Below are positions 1 through 9,963 of a stretch of 42,478 bases of DNA, in pieces. The notes below the pieces were generated by a model. That model saw only the letters and a program-made list of their open reading frames with translations, was not told the DNA's origin and made no database searches. Position 1 is the first letter of the stretch; each line of letters starts with the position of its first letter. This DNA comes from Nostoc sp. UCD121 (GTDB lineage: Bacteria; Cyanobacteriota; Cyanobacteriia; Cyanobacteriales; Nostocaceae), in the NCBI RefSeq assembly GCF_014222285.1, contig NZ_JACKZS010000043.1:1-42478 (forward strand), read 5' to 3'. Both the position numbers and the translations under genes were made by a program.

Positions 1-100
1 TAAATTATATTTTCACTTACAAGCATTGTTAATTGATTCTTGATCTGGCTTAAATACGACTTTTTCAGCAAGCCCTATTTAGTCTCGCACAGCTGGCCCC

Positions 101-409
101 ATGTCTGCCAACGTGCGGACTCAGTTCCGCTGCGCAATCCAGGATATGACTGACAGCTGGGTGTGGGAACTCGCCAACCAGATTCAAAATCGGATTCCCG
201 ACCCGATAGATTATGTTGAGATGTGCCGTAAGACTTTTGGCTCGGATCTGACTATGAGTCTGTCCCGACTAGCTCAGGGCAACGAGATCCCGCAGGAGAT
301 TTACCGCACCCGAACGATGCGAGCGCTGGATAACTCGGCCGCCGACTTCGCCTGTTTAACCAACGATATCTTTTCCTATCAGCTCGAAGATGTCGAAATC
401 GGTCGCTGA
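101..409 (+). pseudogene. Truncated terpene synthase relic, probably geosmin/germacradienol synthase
   Basis: The 102-residue frame reads like the middle of the N-terminal domain of bacterial geosmin synthase. It contains DPIDYVEMCRKTFGSD, IYRTRTMRALDNSAAD and then the magnesium-binding NSE motif as NDIFSYQLE. Intact geosmin synthases are over 700 residues and begin long before this segment; here the aspartate-rich motif, the rest of the domain and the whole C-terminal domain are missing. The frame is closed by a stop codon at 80-82 upstream and ends five residues after the NSE motif. I infer a decayed remnant of a sesquiterpene cyclase gene that cannot make an active enzyme. 2-methylisoborneol synthase or another class I terpene cyclase is possible but fits less well. 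Confidence 0.7.
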
Positions 410-696
410 GGGGAATCGGGCATCTAGACACTAAGGAGATGACCAAAAACCAGTTAGCATCCAAGGTGCTGGCTTAAAACCTTAACATGATTAATTTCAG
501 CTTTCGGAGAGCATCCAATTTTTCTAAAAACCACTTAATTGACGCAAAAATCCTTTACAAAACTCTTACCTTTGCGTTCTTTATGGTTCGTTTATTCATG
601 CTCTCATTTTTGTCTGAAGGCATCATAATAAACCTGCTTTGAAAATAAAACGGTTGGGATACTCCCGCCTTTCGTGCGACAATTGAAAGATAAATA
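410..696. other. Non-coding stretch after the terpene synthase relic
   Basis: No convincing gene was seen here. The sequence is AT-rich with stops in all frames, and I could not see the missing C-terminal part of the terpene synthase in any frame. It separates the relic from the end of metK. Confidence 0.5.
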
Positions 697-731
697 AGGG
701 TATAGGCAATTTTTGAATTTGCTTATACCCT
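697..731 (-). terminator. Hairpin terminator downstream of metK
   Basis: A 13-bp stem with one G-U wobble pairs 697-709 with 719-731 around a 9-nt loop, about 40 nt past the metK stop codon. On the minus strand it is followed by a T-rich stretch, as in an intrinsic terminator. Confidence 0.6.
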
Positions 732-769
732 AAGATATATAAACTAAGTTTTTGCAGTCGCGTATAAGT

Positions 770-2044
770 CTAAGTTAGTGCTTGAGCAACTACTGCCGAA
801 AGCGACTCGTTTGCTGCTTGCTTCAACAATTCGGCTTTATCGGTCTGTTCCCAAGGCAAGTCTAAATCAGCCCGCCCAAAATGACCGTAAGCCGCGACGT
901 CCTGATAAAAACGTCCGCCTCGTTCACTTGGTAGGTTGCGTAAGTTGAAGGTATGGATAATCCCTGCTGGACGCAGTTCAAAATGTTGGTTGATTAATTC
1001 CAGTAAGGTTTCTTCATCCACTTTGCCAGTGCCAAAGGTATCTACCAAAATGCTTGTTGGTCGCGCTACACCAATAGCATAAGATAGCTGGATTTCAACT
1101 TTTTCTGCTAACCCAGCAGCGACAATGTTTTTCGCCACATAGCGAGCCGCATAAGCCGCAGAACGGTCTACCTTCGTGGGGTCTTTGCCAGAAAAAGCGC
1201 CGCCACCATGCCGTGAATAACCACCGTAGGTGTCAACGATTATTTTCCGTCCAGTCAGACCAGAGTCTCCTTGAGGGCCACCAACAACAAATTTGCCAGT
1301 GGGGTTAACTAAAAAACGCGTCTGATCGTTAGGCTTAACGTCAATATCGCCAAAAACTGGTTCGACCACTGCCGACCAAAGGTCTTGTTTAATTTTGGCT
1401 TGTACAGCCGCCTCATCCGTAATTTCCCCAATAGTGGCTGTATGCTGGGTGGAAATTAGAATAGTATCAATACCTACTGGTCGCCCATCTTCGTAGACCA
1501 CAGTTACTTGGGTTTTACCGTCAGGACGCAGGTATGACAATTCGCCTGTTTTACGAACTGCTGCCAATCGGCGAGCAATGCGGTGGGCGAGACTGATGGG
1601 TAAGGGCATCAGTTCTGGTGTTTCGTTACTGGCAAAACCGAACATTATACCTTGATCGCCTGCACCAATTTTGTCGAATAGCTCATCACTATCTTGCTGG
1701 CGGGTTTCTTGAGCGGTGTTAACACCTTGGGCAATATCAGGTGATTGTTCGTCTAAAGCCAGCAGAACGCTGGTGCTGTTAGCAGAAAAGCCATTATCAG
1801 CATTGGTATAGCCAATTTCGGCAATTTTTTTGCGGGCGAGATTGACGAAATTCACATTTGCTTTGGTGGTTATTTCACCAGTGATTAGCACCAAACCAGT
1901 ATTAACTACTACTTCAGCAGCGACACGGCTGCTAGGGTCTTGTGTCAGTAGGGCATCCAGAATGGTATCAGAAATCTGATCGCAGATTTTATCTGGATGA
2001 CCTTCGGTTACTGACTCGGAGGTAAATAAATATCGACGAGACAA
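770..2044 (-). CDS. metK: S-adenosylmethionine synthetase
   Basis: MetK makes S-adenosylmethionine from methionine and ATP in the cytoplasm. The protein starts [20 protein letters not shown], the usual N-terminus, with the ATP-binding [12 protein letters not shown] segment, then the [10 protein letters not shown] loop and the [16 protein letters not shown] region. I chose the TTG at 2044 (424 residues): a perfect AGGAGG at 2053-2058 lies 8 nt upstream, and the family begins with this sequence. A longer frame from a TTG at 2089 would add 15 residues not typical of MetK and has no ribosome binding site. The gene is monocistronic by appearance, with a folded leader upstream and a hairpin downstream. 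Confidence 0.97.
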   Translation of the reverse strand: MSRRYLFTSESVTEGHPDKICDQISDTILDALLTQDPSSRVAAEVVVNTGLVLITGEITTKANVNFVNLARKKIAEIGYTNADNGFSANSTSVLLALDEQSPDIAQGVNTAQETRQQDSDELFDKIGAGDQGIMFGFASNETPELMPLPISLAHRIARRLAAVRKTGELSYLRPDGKTQVTVVYEDGRPVGIDTILISTQHTATIGEITDEAAVQAKIKQDLWSAVVEPVFGDIDVKPNDQTRFLVNPTGKFVVGGPQGDSGLTGRKIIVDTYGGYSRHGGGAFSGKDPTKVDRSAAYAARYVAKNIVAAGLAEKVEIQLSYAIGVARPTSILVDTFGTGKVDEETLLELINQHFELRPAGIIHTFNLRNLPSERGGRFYQDVAAYGHFGRADLDLPWEQTDKAELLKQAANESLSAVVAQALT

Positions 2045-2052
2045 AGCAAATT

Positions 2053-2058
2053 CCTCCT
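2053..2058 (-). promoter_or_regulatory. Strong ribosome binding site that sets the metK TTG start
   Basis: The minus strand reads AGGAGG followed by an 8-nt spacer and TTG. This full anti-SD match supports the TTG at 2044 rather than the upstream TTG at 2089. Confidence 0.8.
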
Positions 2059-2104
2059 GACTTGAATTTTTTTGCTGACTAAATGTCAACTACCTAAATT
2101 TAAC

Positions 2105-2178
2105 GTGAGCTTCCAACCAACGGCATTCGTTATGCCTTGAGAGAAACAATTTAGTTTCCTAGGAGCCATCGAACTCAC
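2105..2178 (-). promoter_or_regulatory. Three-way-junction RNA fold in the metK leader (candidate)
   Basis: On the minus strand a closing helix pairs GTGAGTT (2172-2178) with AGCTCAC (2105-2111). It encloses two hairpins: GAAAC/GTTTC with a 6-nt loop (2143-2158) and GGCAT/ATGCC with a 5-nt AACGA loop (2122-2136), the latter extendable by CAA/TTG across one bulge. The element sits about 60 nt before the metK start. It does not match the conserved cores of the SAM-I, SAM-II or SMK riboswitches that I know. Function is inferred only from structure and position. Confidence 0.4.
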
Positions 2179-2324
2179 ATTAATTTATGAAATCATAACA
2201 ATATTTATACTTCAGTAGTTAGTATCTTGTTGATATTGATAAAAACCACTCACTATAAGGTAAGTATCTGTAAAAAAATAAATTTATGGTAATTATTTCG
2301 TAAACAAAATGTATTTAATAACAC

Positions 2325-2354
2325 AAAAAAAGGGGGACACCCAGAAGCGTCCCC
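2325..2354 (-). terminator. Rho-independent terminator of prk
   Basis: The minus strand has GGGGAC (2349-2354) pairing with GTCCCC (2333-2338) around a 10-nt loop, followed by a run of T. It lies about 30 nt after the prk stop codon. Confidence 0.85.
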
Positions 2355-2382
2355 ACAAACTTTGACACAAGTACTGCTGCTT

Positions 2383-3387
2383 TTAAACCTGAACCGCTAG
2401 CTTTGCTTCCGTAGCTGTCAAACGCTCATAGGCAGCACGCATTTTTAAACCTGTAAGTACTTGGAAGAAACCAGTACCATTATTGGAACCTGGATACTCA
2501 CGGTGCTGGAGTAATAAATGAGTCAATTCACCCTGGTATTTGGTGGATGTATTGCTGAGATGGGTTTCGATATAAATTACCTCTTCCAAGTTGTCAAATT
2601 GACCATCTACCTCTAGTACTGAGACATAGCGACCGTAGTAAACATCTGAACCGTAGTATAGTTGCATACCAGGATAAGAACAGGTCAGCTTGCGTCCACA
2701 GGGAGTCCAATTAATTGTTGAGCCTTCATCAAATAGGTAGGTTGGATCAAAGCCTTCCTTACCTTCCCGTTGGAGCATACGTACTCGTAAGACTCGACGC
2801 TCGGTGTCGTTTTTGATCAAGTTGGTGGGTAATACTTGGAGAACCACATCGGCAAATTCTCTTTGTGGTTCGATAAACTTTTCAAAGTCAGGTTTGCGGG
2901 AATTGATTTGCGCTAAGACATCTTCGTAGCGATGACCGCGTTCAGCCATATCTCGCTGGATTTTCCAGGCGATTTTGACTTCATCGCTAATATCAAAATA
3001 AACACTGAAGTCGATTAGTGATCGCACCCGCTCATCATATAAAGGATGCAGTCCTTCAACAACTATAATGTGATTCGGCTCTACCCGCTCTGGCGGATCG
3101 AGCAAGCCTGTTTCGTGGTTGTAAATCGGCTTATCAATCCCTTGACCATTTTTGAGCGCTTTAATTTGCTCATACATTAGGTCAAAATTGTTCGCTCTGG
3201 GGTCTAGTGCCGTTATCCCAGTTTCTTTACGCTGTTTACGATCCAAGGAGTGATAATCATCTAAGCAGATGACTGTCATTAAATCTTCACCAAACAAATC
3301 TATCAAACGACGCAAAAACGTAGATTTCCCGCATCCAGAGTCTCCGGCTACTCCAATCAGTACCACGCGTTCCGGCTTACTTGTCAT
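2383..3387 (-). CDS. prk: Phosphoribulokinase
   Basis: This enzyme phosphorylates ribulose 5-phosphate to RuBP, the CO2 acceptor of the Calvin cycle. The 334-residue protein has a P-loop GDSGCGKST at residues 15-23. Cys19 in the P-loop and Cys41 match the redox-regulatory pair of plant and cyanobacterial enzymes, and a second Cys pair lies in PCGRKLTC near residue 235. These features support thioredoxin control and CP12/GAPDH complex formation, as known for the family. The gene is followed by its own terminator and is likely transcribed alone. The start fits the family length. Confidence 0.97.
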   Translation of the reverse strand: MTSKPERVVLIGVAGDSGCGKSTFLRRLIDLFGEDLMTVICLDDYHSLDRKQRKETGITALDPRANNFDLMYEQIKALKNGQGIDKPIYNHETGLLDPPERVEPNHIIVVEGLHPLYDERVRSLIDFSVYFDISDEVKIAWKIQRDMAERGHRYEDVLAQINSRKPDFEKFIEPQREFADVVLQVLPTNLIKNDTERRVLRVRMLQREGKEGFDPTYLFDEGSTINWTPCGRKLTCSYPGMQLYYGSDVYYGRYVSVLEVDGQFDNLEEVIYIETHLSNTSTKYQGELTHLLLQHREYPGSNNGTGFFQVLTGLKMRAAYERLTATEAKLAVQV

Positions 3388-4237
3388 AAATCCCCTCTAA
3401 AATACTAAAATTGTGTCAATATTTTTTCACACAGCAGATTCTGAAGCCAGGAGTTTACCCCTTTGGTTTATCCTGCGTTCTTGCTACCTAGCACATCTAT
3501 AAGACACCAAGCGGGTAGGCAACAAAGTAATTAAGTTGCTACTCGTCGGACTAGCCTGAATTTTGGTGCCGGTAAGTATTTAATCCTAGTGGTATATTTG
3601 ATTTTAACAGAAGGGGGTATCCCATACAAGATTACTGTCAAGAAGAATTAGCGTGGTTCATGAATCATTTTTAGGTGATTTAGTTGTTAATTTAAAAATG
3701 GGGATCAACACAGCCCATCAGCGTTGCAACTTTATCAGACTGCTACTTCTGACTCTATATAATTAAGATGATAAGGTATAATTTATTATTGCCGCATTGC
3801 CGCGAATTTCCTTGTATTCTTAAATTGTAATTCCTACTCGACAATACTTAAGATATTCAAAGCAAAAATCTACCCAACGAATGAGCCAACAGCTTGCATT
3901 AGTCAAATTATTGGCTGTAAATTTATATATATGGTCAAATACAAGCGTTTGGGTTATGGCAAAGTACTGAATAGAGGTTGACAGATTTTTCACGTCAAGT
4001 GAAACTGATTATAGTTGCTAGAATCACGGTTCTTCCTATTGTTATGTTTGTAGCTGAAGTTGTAATAATCATGTAATTGTCTCTAGACAGGTCATAAAAT
4101 ATAGCTAATAACATTTCGAGAGAGCAGTAGATTTGGTGAATCAAAACGAATGTAAAGGAAACTTTCCGGTATTGGTATTCCCCGATTTAAGTCCTCGAAG
4201 TAAGTAAACACAACGGCAAATTTTGGAGGTCAACTGA
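3388..4237. other. Long intergenic region between prk and petH (first part)
   Basis: About 850 bases between the divergent prk and petH genes. It is AT-rich and I see no gene, tRNA or clear GTA-N8-TAC NtcA site, although such sites precede petH in related strains. It probably holds the promoters of both genes. Confidence 0.5.
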
Positions 4238-4330
4238 GTGGTGTTTCCAGCAATCAAACTAGTTCTCCTATCAATATCTGCTATTGTGAGTTGCTCGTTG
4301 GGTAGTCAAGTCAAAAAACTATCTCGCTGA
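4238..4330 (+). CDS. Possible 30-residue hydrophobic small protein upstream of petH
   Basis: A GTG-started frame (GTG GTG TTT CCA) of 30 codons follows a GGAGG with a spacing of about 8 nt. The peptide has a short basic N-terminus, a hydrophobic run (LVLLSISAIV), then SCS and a basic tail ending KKLSR. IVSC resembles a lipobox, but the mature part would be only about 12 residues. I do not recognise it. It could be a true small membrane peptide, an upstream ORF in the petH leader, or chance. The good ribosome binding site is the main support. Confidence 0.3.
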   Translation: MVFPAIKLVLLSISAIVSCSLGSQVKKLSR

Positions 4331-4581
4331 TGCGGGTGGTAGTTAAGAAAAAAAGATTAAATTGACTCATTATTAACATTCTCCACAAGACTTATCATTT
4401 ACCTTAGAAGGTGAACAGGTGTGTTTTTTGCTATGCCTGCATGTCTTTGGTGAGTGTACTTAGCAAGGCATTAATTTAATGATGCCGTTTTTCCTTGAGA
4501 GCCAGTTTTGTGAAACGAAAATCCGGTAAACTAAAGCTGGCATGGGATAGGAATAGTTTTTTTTGAAAAACGGTTAAGTAA

Positions 4582-5913
<1,332 letters not shown>

Positions 5914-5934
5914 GTGCTGAGTGCTGATTGCTGA
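5914..5934 (+). repeat. Heptad tandem repeat (STRR type) after petH
   Basis: Three heptads (GTGCTGA, GTGCTGA, TTGCTGA) follow directly on the petH stop codon. Short tandem heptads of this kind are typical of heterocystous cyanobacteria. They are complementary to the array at 6097-6130. Confidence 0.75.
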
Positions 5935-6096
5935 GTTACGAAGTAGGAACTTACTGAGTGCTGAGTTTTCAGTTCTAAGTTATGAATGAGTAGGGTGGGC
6001 TATGCTCGCCCTACAATTGTTTTGTTATGAATATTAAAAATAGCTGAGGAAAGAGTTCTCGGTTTTGGGGGGTAAAGTATTAAATACTTGTTAACT

Positions 6097-6130
6097 ACTC
6101 AGCACTCAGCACTCAGCACTCAGCACTCAG
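6097..6130 (+). repeat. Heptad tandem repeat (ACTCAGC)n before hom
   Basis: Almost five head-to-tail copies of ACTCAGC. The array is the reverse complement of the petH-proximal heptads, so transcripts across the gap could form a long stem. Confidence 0.85.
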
Positions 6131-6159
6131 TACTTAAAAATTAATTGGGTGCAAAAATT

Positions 6160-7446
6160 GTGGGTGTGAAACTAGGAATACTCGGATTAGGCACTGTGGG
6201 AACGGGTACAGTGCAGTTGTTGCAAGATAAGGCTGGACGGCACCCGTTGTTACAAGAGATAGAAATCTATCGGGTAGGAGTACGATCGCTCGATAAACAT
6301 CGGACAGTAGAATTATCTACAGAAGTCTTAACAACAGATTTAGAATCCATTGTCAACGATCCGGCGGTAGATATAGTTGTCGAGGTGATGGGCGGACTGG
6401 AGCCGGCGCGATCGCTAATTCTCAAAGCTTTAAGTAATGGTAAGCACGTAGTCACCGCCAATAAAGCAGCGATCGCTCGCTTTGGGGCAGAAATTTTCAC
6501 AACTGCTAATCAAGCTGGCGTATACGTCATGCTAGAAGCTGCTGTGGGTGGCGGGATTCCGGTGATTCAACCCCTAAAGCAGTCTTTGAGTGTTAACCGC
6601 ATTCACACTGTCACAGGCATTGTGAACGGTACAACTAACTACATCCTGACGCGGATGCAAACAGAAGGCAGCAACTTCAGCGATGTCTTAGCTGATGCCC
6701 AACGTTTGGGTTATGCTGAGGCTGACCCGACAGCCGATGTTGATGGCTTAGACGCAGCAGATAAAATTGCCATCCTCGCATCATTAAGCTTTGGTGGACG
6801 CATCAACCTACAAGATGTTTATACCGAAGGCATTCGGCAAGTGAGCAAAACAGATATTGCCTACGCCGAAAAATTGGGATTTGTGATTAAATTATTAGCG
6901 ATCGCTAAACGTGATACTCCCTCATCACCACTTTCCGTCAGAGTTCATCCGACTTTAGTGCCCCAAGCTCACCCTTTGGCTAGCATCAACGGCGTTTACA
7001 ACGCCATTCTCGTTGAAGGAGAACCTATTGGGCAAGTAATGTTTTTCGGCCCCGGTGCTGGTGCTGGTGCAACCGCCAGTGCTGTGACATCAGATATCTT
7101 AAATTTAGTTGCTGTCCTCAAAACCAATACAGCAGTTGCAAATCCATTAATAGCTTGTGGACATCAAGAATACTGCCAAATTGCGCCGATGGCAGAACTG
7201 AGAACTCGGTTTTATGCCCGTTTCCTTACCAATGACCAACCGGGAGTTATCGGGAAATTGGGGACTTGCTTTGGTAACTATGGCGTTAGCTTAGAGTCAA
7301 TTGTCCAAACTGGCTTTCAAGGGGAACTAGCAGAGATTGTGGTTGTTACCCATGATGTACGGGAAGGCAATTTTAGGCAAGCTTTGGCAGAAATCCGGGA
7401 TTTGTCAGCGATTGAAAGTATTCCTAGCTTACTGCGTGTACTTTGA
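6160..7446 (+). CDS. hom: Homoserine dehydrogenase
   Basis: This NAD(P)-dependent enzyme reduces aspartate semialdehyde to homoserine for threonine and methionine synthesis. The N-terminus has the Rossmann motif GLGTVGTG, the middle has the catalytic region GGGIPVIQPL, NGTTNYIL and YAEADPTADVDGLDAADK, and the last 75 residues form an ACT domain (FLTNDQPGVIGKLG) for feedback by threonine. The start is uncertain: TTG 6145, GTG 6160 and GTG 6166 are all in frame and none has a strong ribosome binding site. I chose GTG 6160 (MGVKLGILGLG, 428 residues) by family resemblance. HIP1 octamers occur inside the gene. Confidence 0.95.
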   Translation: MGVKLGILGLGTVGTGTVQLLQDKAGRHPLLQEIEIYRVGVRSLDKHRTVELSTEVLTTDLESIVNDPAVDIVVEVMGGLEPARSLILKALSNGKHVVTANKAAIARFGAEIFTTANQAGVYVMLEAAVGGGIPVIQPLKQSLSVNRIHTVTGIVNGTTNYILTRMQTEGSNFSDVLADAQRLGYAEADPTADVDGLDAADKIAILASLSFGGRINLQDVYTEGIRQVSKTDIAYAEKLGFVIKLLAIAKRDTPSSPLSVRVHPTLVPQAHPLASINGVYNAILVEGEPIGQVMFFGPGAGAGATASAVTSDILNLVAVLKTNTAVANPLIACGHQEYCQIAPMAELRTRFYARFLTNDQPGVIGKLGTCFGNYGVSLESIVQTGFQGELAEIVVVTHDVREGNFRQALAEIRDLSAIESIPSLLRVL

Positions 7447-7596
7447 GATTAATGGAAAGTGCGATCGCCATTAGGGGTTCTCCAAGCTAGAACACTTAGT
7501 TTTTTCAGATTTCTTTTTGCGCCTATGGAAGATAGACTAATTGACAAAATAGCGCGTTGAACGCGGGGCAATATTGCATCGGTCAAGATAAAGTAA

Positions 7597-8280
7597 TCAC
7601 ACTTTGCCAGCCAAGTTTATCAACTGCTTGAAATTCACAAGATAAGTAATGTTATTGGCGCTATCAATTTTGATCCACCCTTTTTCATGAAGCTTTTCCA
7701 TGATTTTGGTGGTTTCTTCAACACCGATTTCTGTTACCTCTGCTAAATCTTTAAAAGGAATGTTAAAAACTTCTCTTCCTAAGTCTGATTCCTGACCATA
7801 ACTTTCACCTAAAGTTACTAGAGTATGAGCGAGTTTGACTGCTGGTGGTGAAGACCGCATTTGTAATCGCTGGTTAATTTGCCGCAATCGCCGCACCATC
7901 AGTTGCAGCATCCGGTGATGTAATTGCGGGTCTTTAAACAATATTTGAATAAAACGCTCTCTGGAGATACTAAGCAACTTCACGGGTGAAAGGGCAATGA
8001 CATCGGTTGAGCGTGGAGATTCATCTAAAATTGCCATTTCTCCAAAAAAATCGCCACGACCAAAAATTGCCAAAGCTACTGAATCGTCCCCGACAGTACG
8101 CCGGACTTTGACCCAACCAGAAACCACGAAGTAAACGGCATTACCCCAGGCATCTTCCATCACAACGGCTCGCCCCGATGGGTATTCATGTTCAATTGCA
8201 ACGTTGAGCAGCCATTCTAAGGTCTGTGGGTTGGCTGTACTCATCAAGGGGAAAAGTTCACTAAAAACCTCAGTTAGCAT
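7597..8280 (-). CDS. CRP/FNR-family transcriptional regulator
   Basis: The 227-residue protein has an N-terminal cyclic-nucleotide-binding domain and a C-terminal winged helix-turn-helix. The phosphate-binding cassette reads DFFGEMAILDESPRSTDV, keeping the FGE and the Arg-Ser pair that bind cAMP in E. coli CRP, so nucleotide binding is plausible. The HTH lies around residues 170-205 (FKDLAEVTEIGVEETTKIMEKL). No cysteine cluster for an iron-sulfur centre is present, which argues against an FNR-type oxygen sensor. It stands alone on the minus strand; targets cannot be named from the sequence. Cyanobacteria have several CRP paralogs and I cannot tell which one this is. Confidence 0.88.
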   Translation of the reverse strand: MLTEVFSELFPLMSTANPQTLEWLLNVAIEHEYPSGRAVVMEDAWGNAVYFVVSGWVKVRRTVGDDSVALAIFGRGDFFGEMAILDESPRSTDVIALSPVKLLSISRERFIQILFKDPQLHHRMLQLMVRRLRQINQRLQMRSSPPAVKLAHTLVTLGESYGQESDLGREVFNIPFKDLAEVTEIGVEETTKIMEKLHEKGWIKIDSANNITYLVNFKQLINLAGKV

Positions 8281-8479
8281 GAAATATTTGCAACAAATGG
8301 ATTCAAGAGCGGGAAACTAACTTTGATACTATAAGTTTGTTTAAACCGTAATCTTACTCAGAGTACGATCGCAAAATTTGTATTTATTTGAGATGAACCT
8401 TTAAGGTTGATCGGTCTAAAGTCCCATTACAACATAACAATTATGTACGCGATCGCAATCAGCGCTTTCACTGACAGAC

Positions 8480-9697
8480 CTATAATTTGCTGTCTGTTGG
8501 TGGATTGCTATGTATTGCTAGGATTTTGATCTGTTGGTCTAAGTTTTTCACTAATTGATTCAGTGTAGCTAAAGCCTCTGATTGCTGAGAGTCAAGGCTA
8601 GGATTCAACAAAAGCCGTTCTTGTAGTTCATGTAATTTGAAACTTAGTTGCTGAGAAATTCCTAAAGCATCACGTCCTAGACGCATCAATTGTTGTTGTT
8701 GATAGAATTTTAATGCTGCTCCCCGCAAGACTTGGAGTGTTGCCTCTTCACCATAGGTTCCCGGCATAACTCGCAAGCGTAATAATAAGCGGTTTTTTTG
8801 ATACACATATTCCTTCTCTACCTGTTTTGGTTCTGCAAGCGTGATGAGAGGTAGGGAGGCAAACCGCTTTAATTCATTCAGTACTCCTTGGAAAACATAG
8901 AGCGGCAGTTTGTCTAATACAGACTGCAATATTCCATTATCACTCCACAGTATCCTGCCTTCGTAAGCTTGTCTTTCTAAATACAGCCGACCTATTCCCC
9001 CACCCAGAATTCGCCCTAGTAATTCCTCTAGTAGTTTTTTGGGTGGTAGTGTTGGCAACAACTCAATAGGAGTAAGTAATTCAGGAACTTGTGTAGGCAA
9101 AATAGGTAGATTGTTTGCTACTGCAACGGATGTCTCACCCTCTTGGCTCCTTAGGGTTTGAGATGATTGATCTAGCTCTGGGATAGGAGGCAAGTCTACA
9201 CGCTGTCCAGAATGTTGACGCTTTTGTGTCTGAAACGCCATCAATAGTGGGTGCTGATTTGATTCTGAGTCAGCATTTAGGGAGGGAATAGGTTTGTCAG
9301 CATTGTGCTGGGGAAAGTCCTCTGTTGACTCATGCACAAGTTTTGCATCTAGCTGAGATGTATTCTTATGGTTGAGGTAGGCTGATAATATTCTGCGGTG
9401 AGAGTCGCTTGCGATCGCTTCAATCAGCATTGTGCAATTGATATAAGACAAAATGCGACCAACATAATCTAGTGCCTCACTGTCTTGTGGATAAACCATA
9501 CCTAGCAAGAGGTTTTTGTCTTCTAATCCCAAGGGCAAAATCTGGTGGTAGAGGCAAGCTTCAAAGGATAAAAGATTATCAATCAGTTGGAACATTTGCT
9601 CGCGTTCCCTTCCTTCCTCCCATCTAGTTTGAGCGGCAGTTAGGATTTGCTTTGCATTTGCTGCGGTATCATTTAGTTCGCCCTCGGAAGACAACAT
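8480..9697 (-). CDS. PilB/GspE-like protein lacking the ATPase domain
   Basis: The 405-residue protein resembles the front half of a type IV pilus/type II secretion ATPase. Residues 45-110 look like an MshEN/T2SSE N-terminal module (ILPLGLEDKNLLLGMVYPQD). After a low-complexity linker, residues 220-335 resemble the PilB N2 domain, ending RVMPGTYGEEATLQVLRGA where PilB has the S-x-x-P-x-x-x-GE-x-x-x-x-R-x-L signature. There is no Walker A, Asp box or Walker B after it; instead a helical coiled-coil tail runs to the end. It is therefore probably a non-catalytic regulator or adaptor. It lies downstream of the HetZ-like gene on the same strand, 266 nt away. The domain reading is by eye. Confidence 0.6.
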   Translation of the reverse strand: MLSSEGELNDTAANAKQILTAAQTRWEEGREREQMFQLIDNLLSFEACLYHQILPLGLEDKNLLLGMVYPQDSEALDYVGRILSYINCTMLIEAIASDSHRRILSAYLNHKNTSQLDAKLVHESTEDFPQHNADKPIPSLNADSESNQHPLLMAFQTQKRQHSGQRVDLPPIPELDQSSQTLRSQEGETSVAVANNLPILPTQVPELLTPIELLPTLPPKKLLEELLGRILGGGIGRLYLERQAYEGRILWSDNGILQSVLDKLPLYVFQGVLNELKRFASLPLITLAEPKQVEKEYVYQKNRLLLRLRVMPGTYGEEATLQVLRGAALKFYQQQQLMRLGRDALGISQQLSFKLHELQERLLLNPSLDSQQSEALATLNQLVKNLDQQIKILAIHSNPPTDSKL

Positions 9698-9963
9698 AGG
9701 TTTGATTGCGTGGTGTTTATTTATATTTTGCCTCTAATTGAGTAAGTAGTTAATAAAGATACTTTGTTTGATTGTTAAAATTTAAATTATATATACTTAA
9801 GTAGACGTAAGTAGAAGATAAATTTTAGATAAGGATTGGGGATAATACTGAGAAGTGGGCATTGGGCAAATAATTAATACTTCTTCTTACCCTAATCCCC
9901 TACTTTCCCTACTCCTCCACTTCGCCACTCCCCATTTGCCTTGTCTTTCACCCTTGGAATTGG

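Noticed and set aside
252..464. Minus-strand frame of 70 codons over the terpene synthase relic
   Set aside because: Antisense to the recognisable terpene synthase text, with Arg/Ser-rich composition and no family resemblance.
2105..2178. Known SAM riboswitch before metK
   Set aside because: A fold is present, but none of the conserved cores of SAM-I, SAM-II or SMK classes can be found, so it is reported only as a structured leader.
5914..6130. CRISPR array
   Set aside because: The units are contiguous heptads without spacers; no array or cas gene exists in the window.
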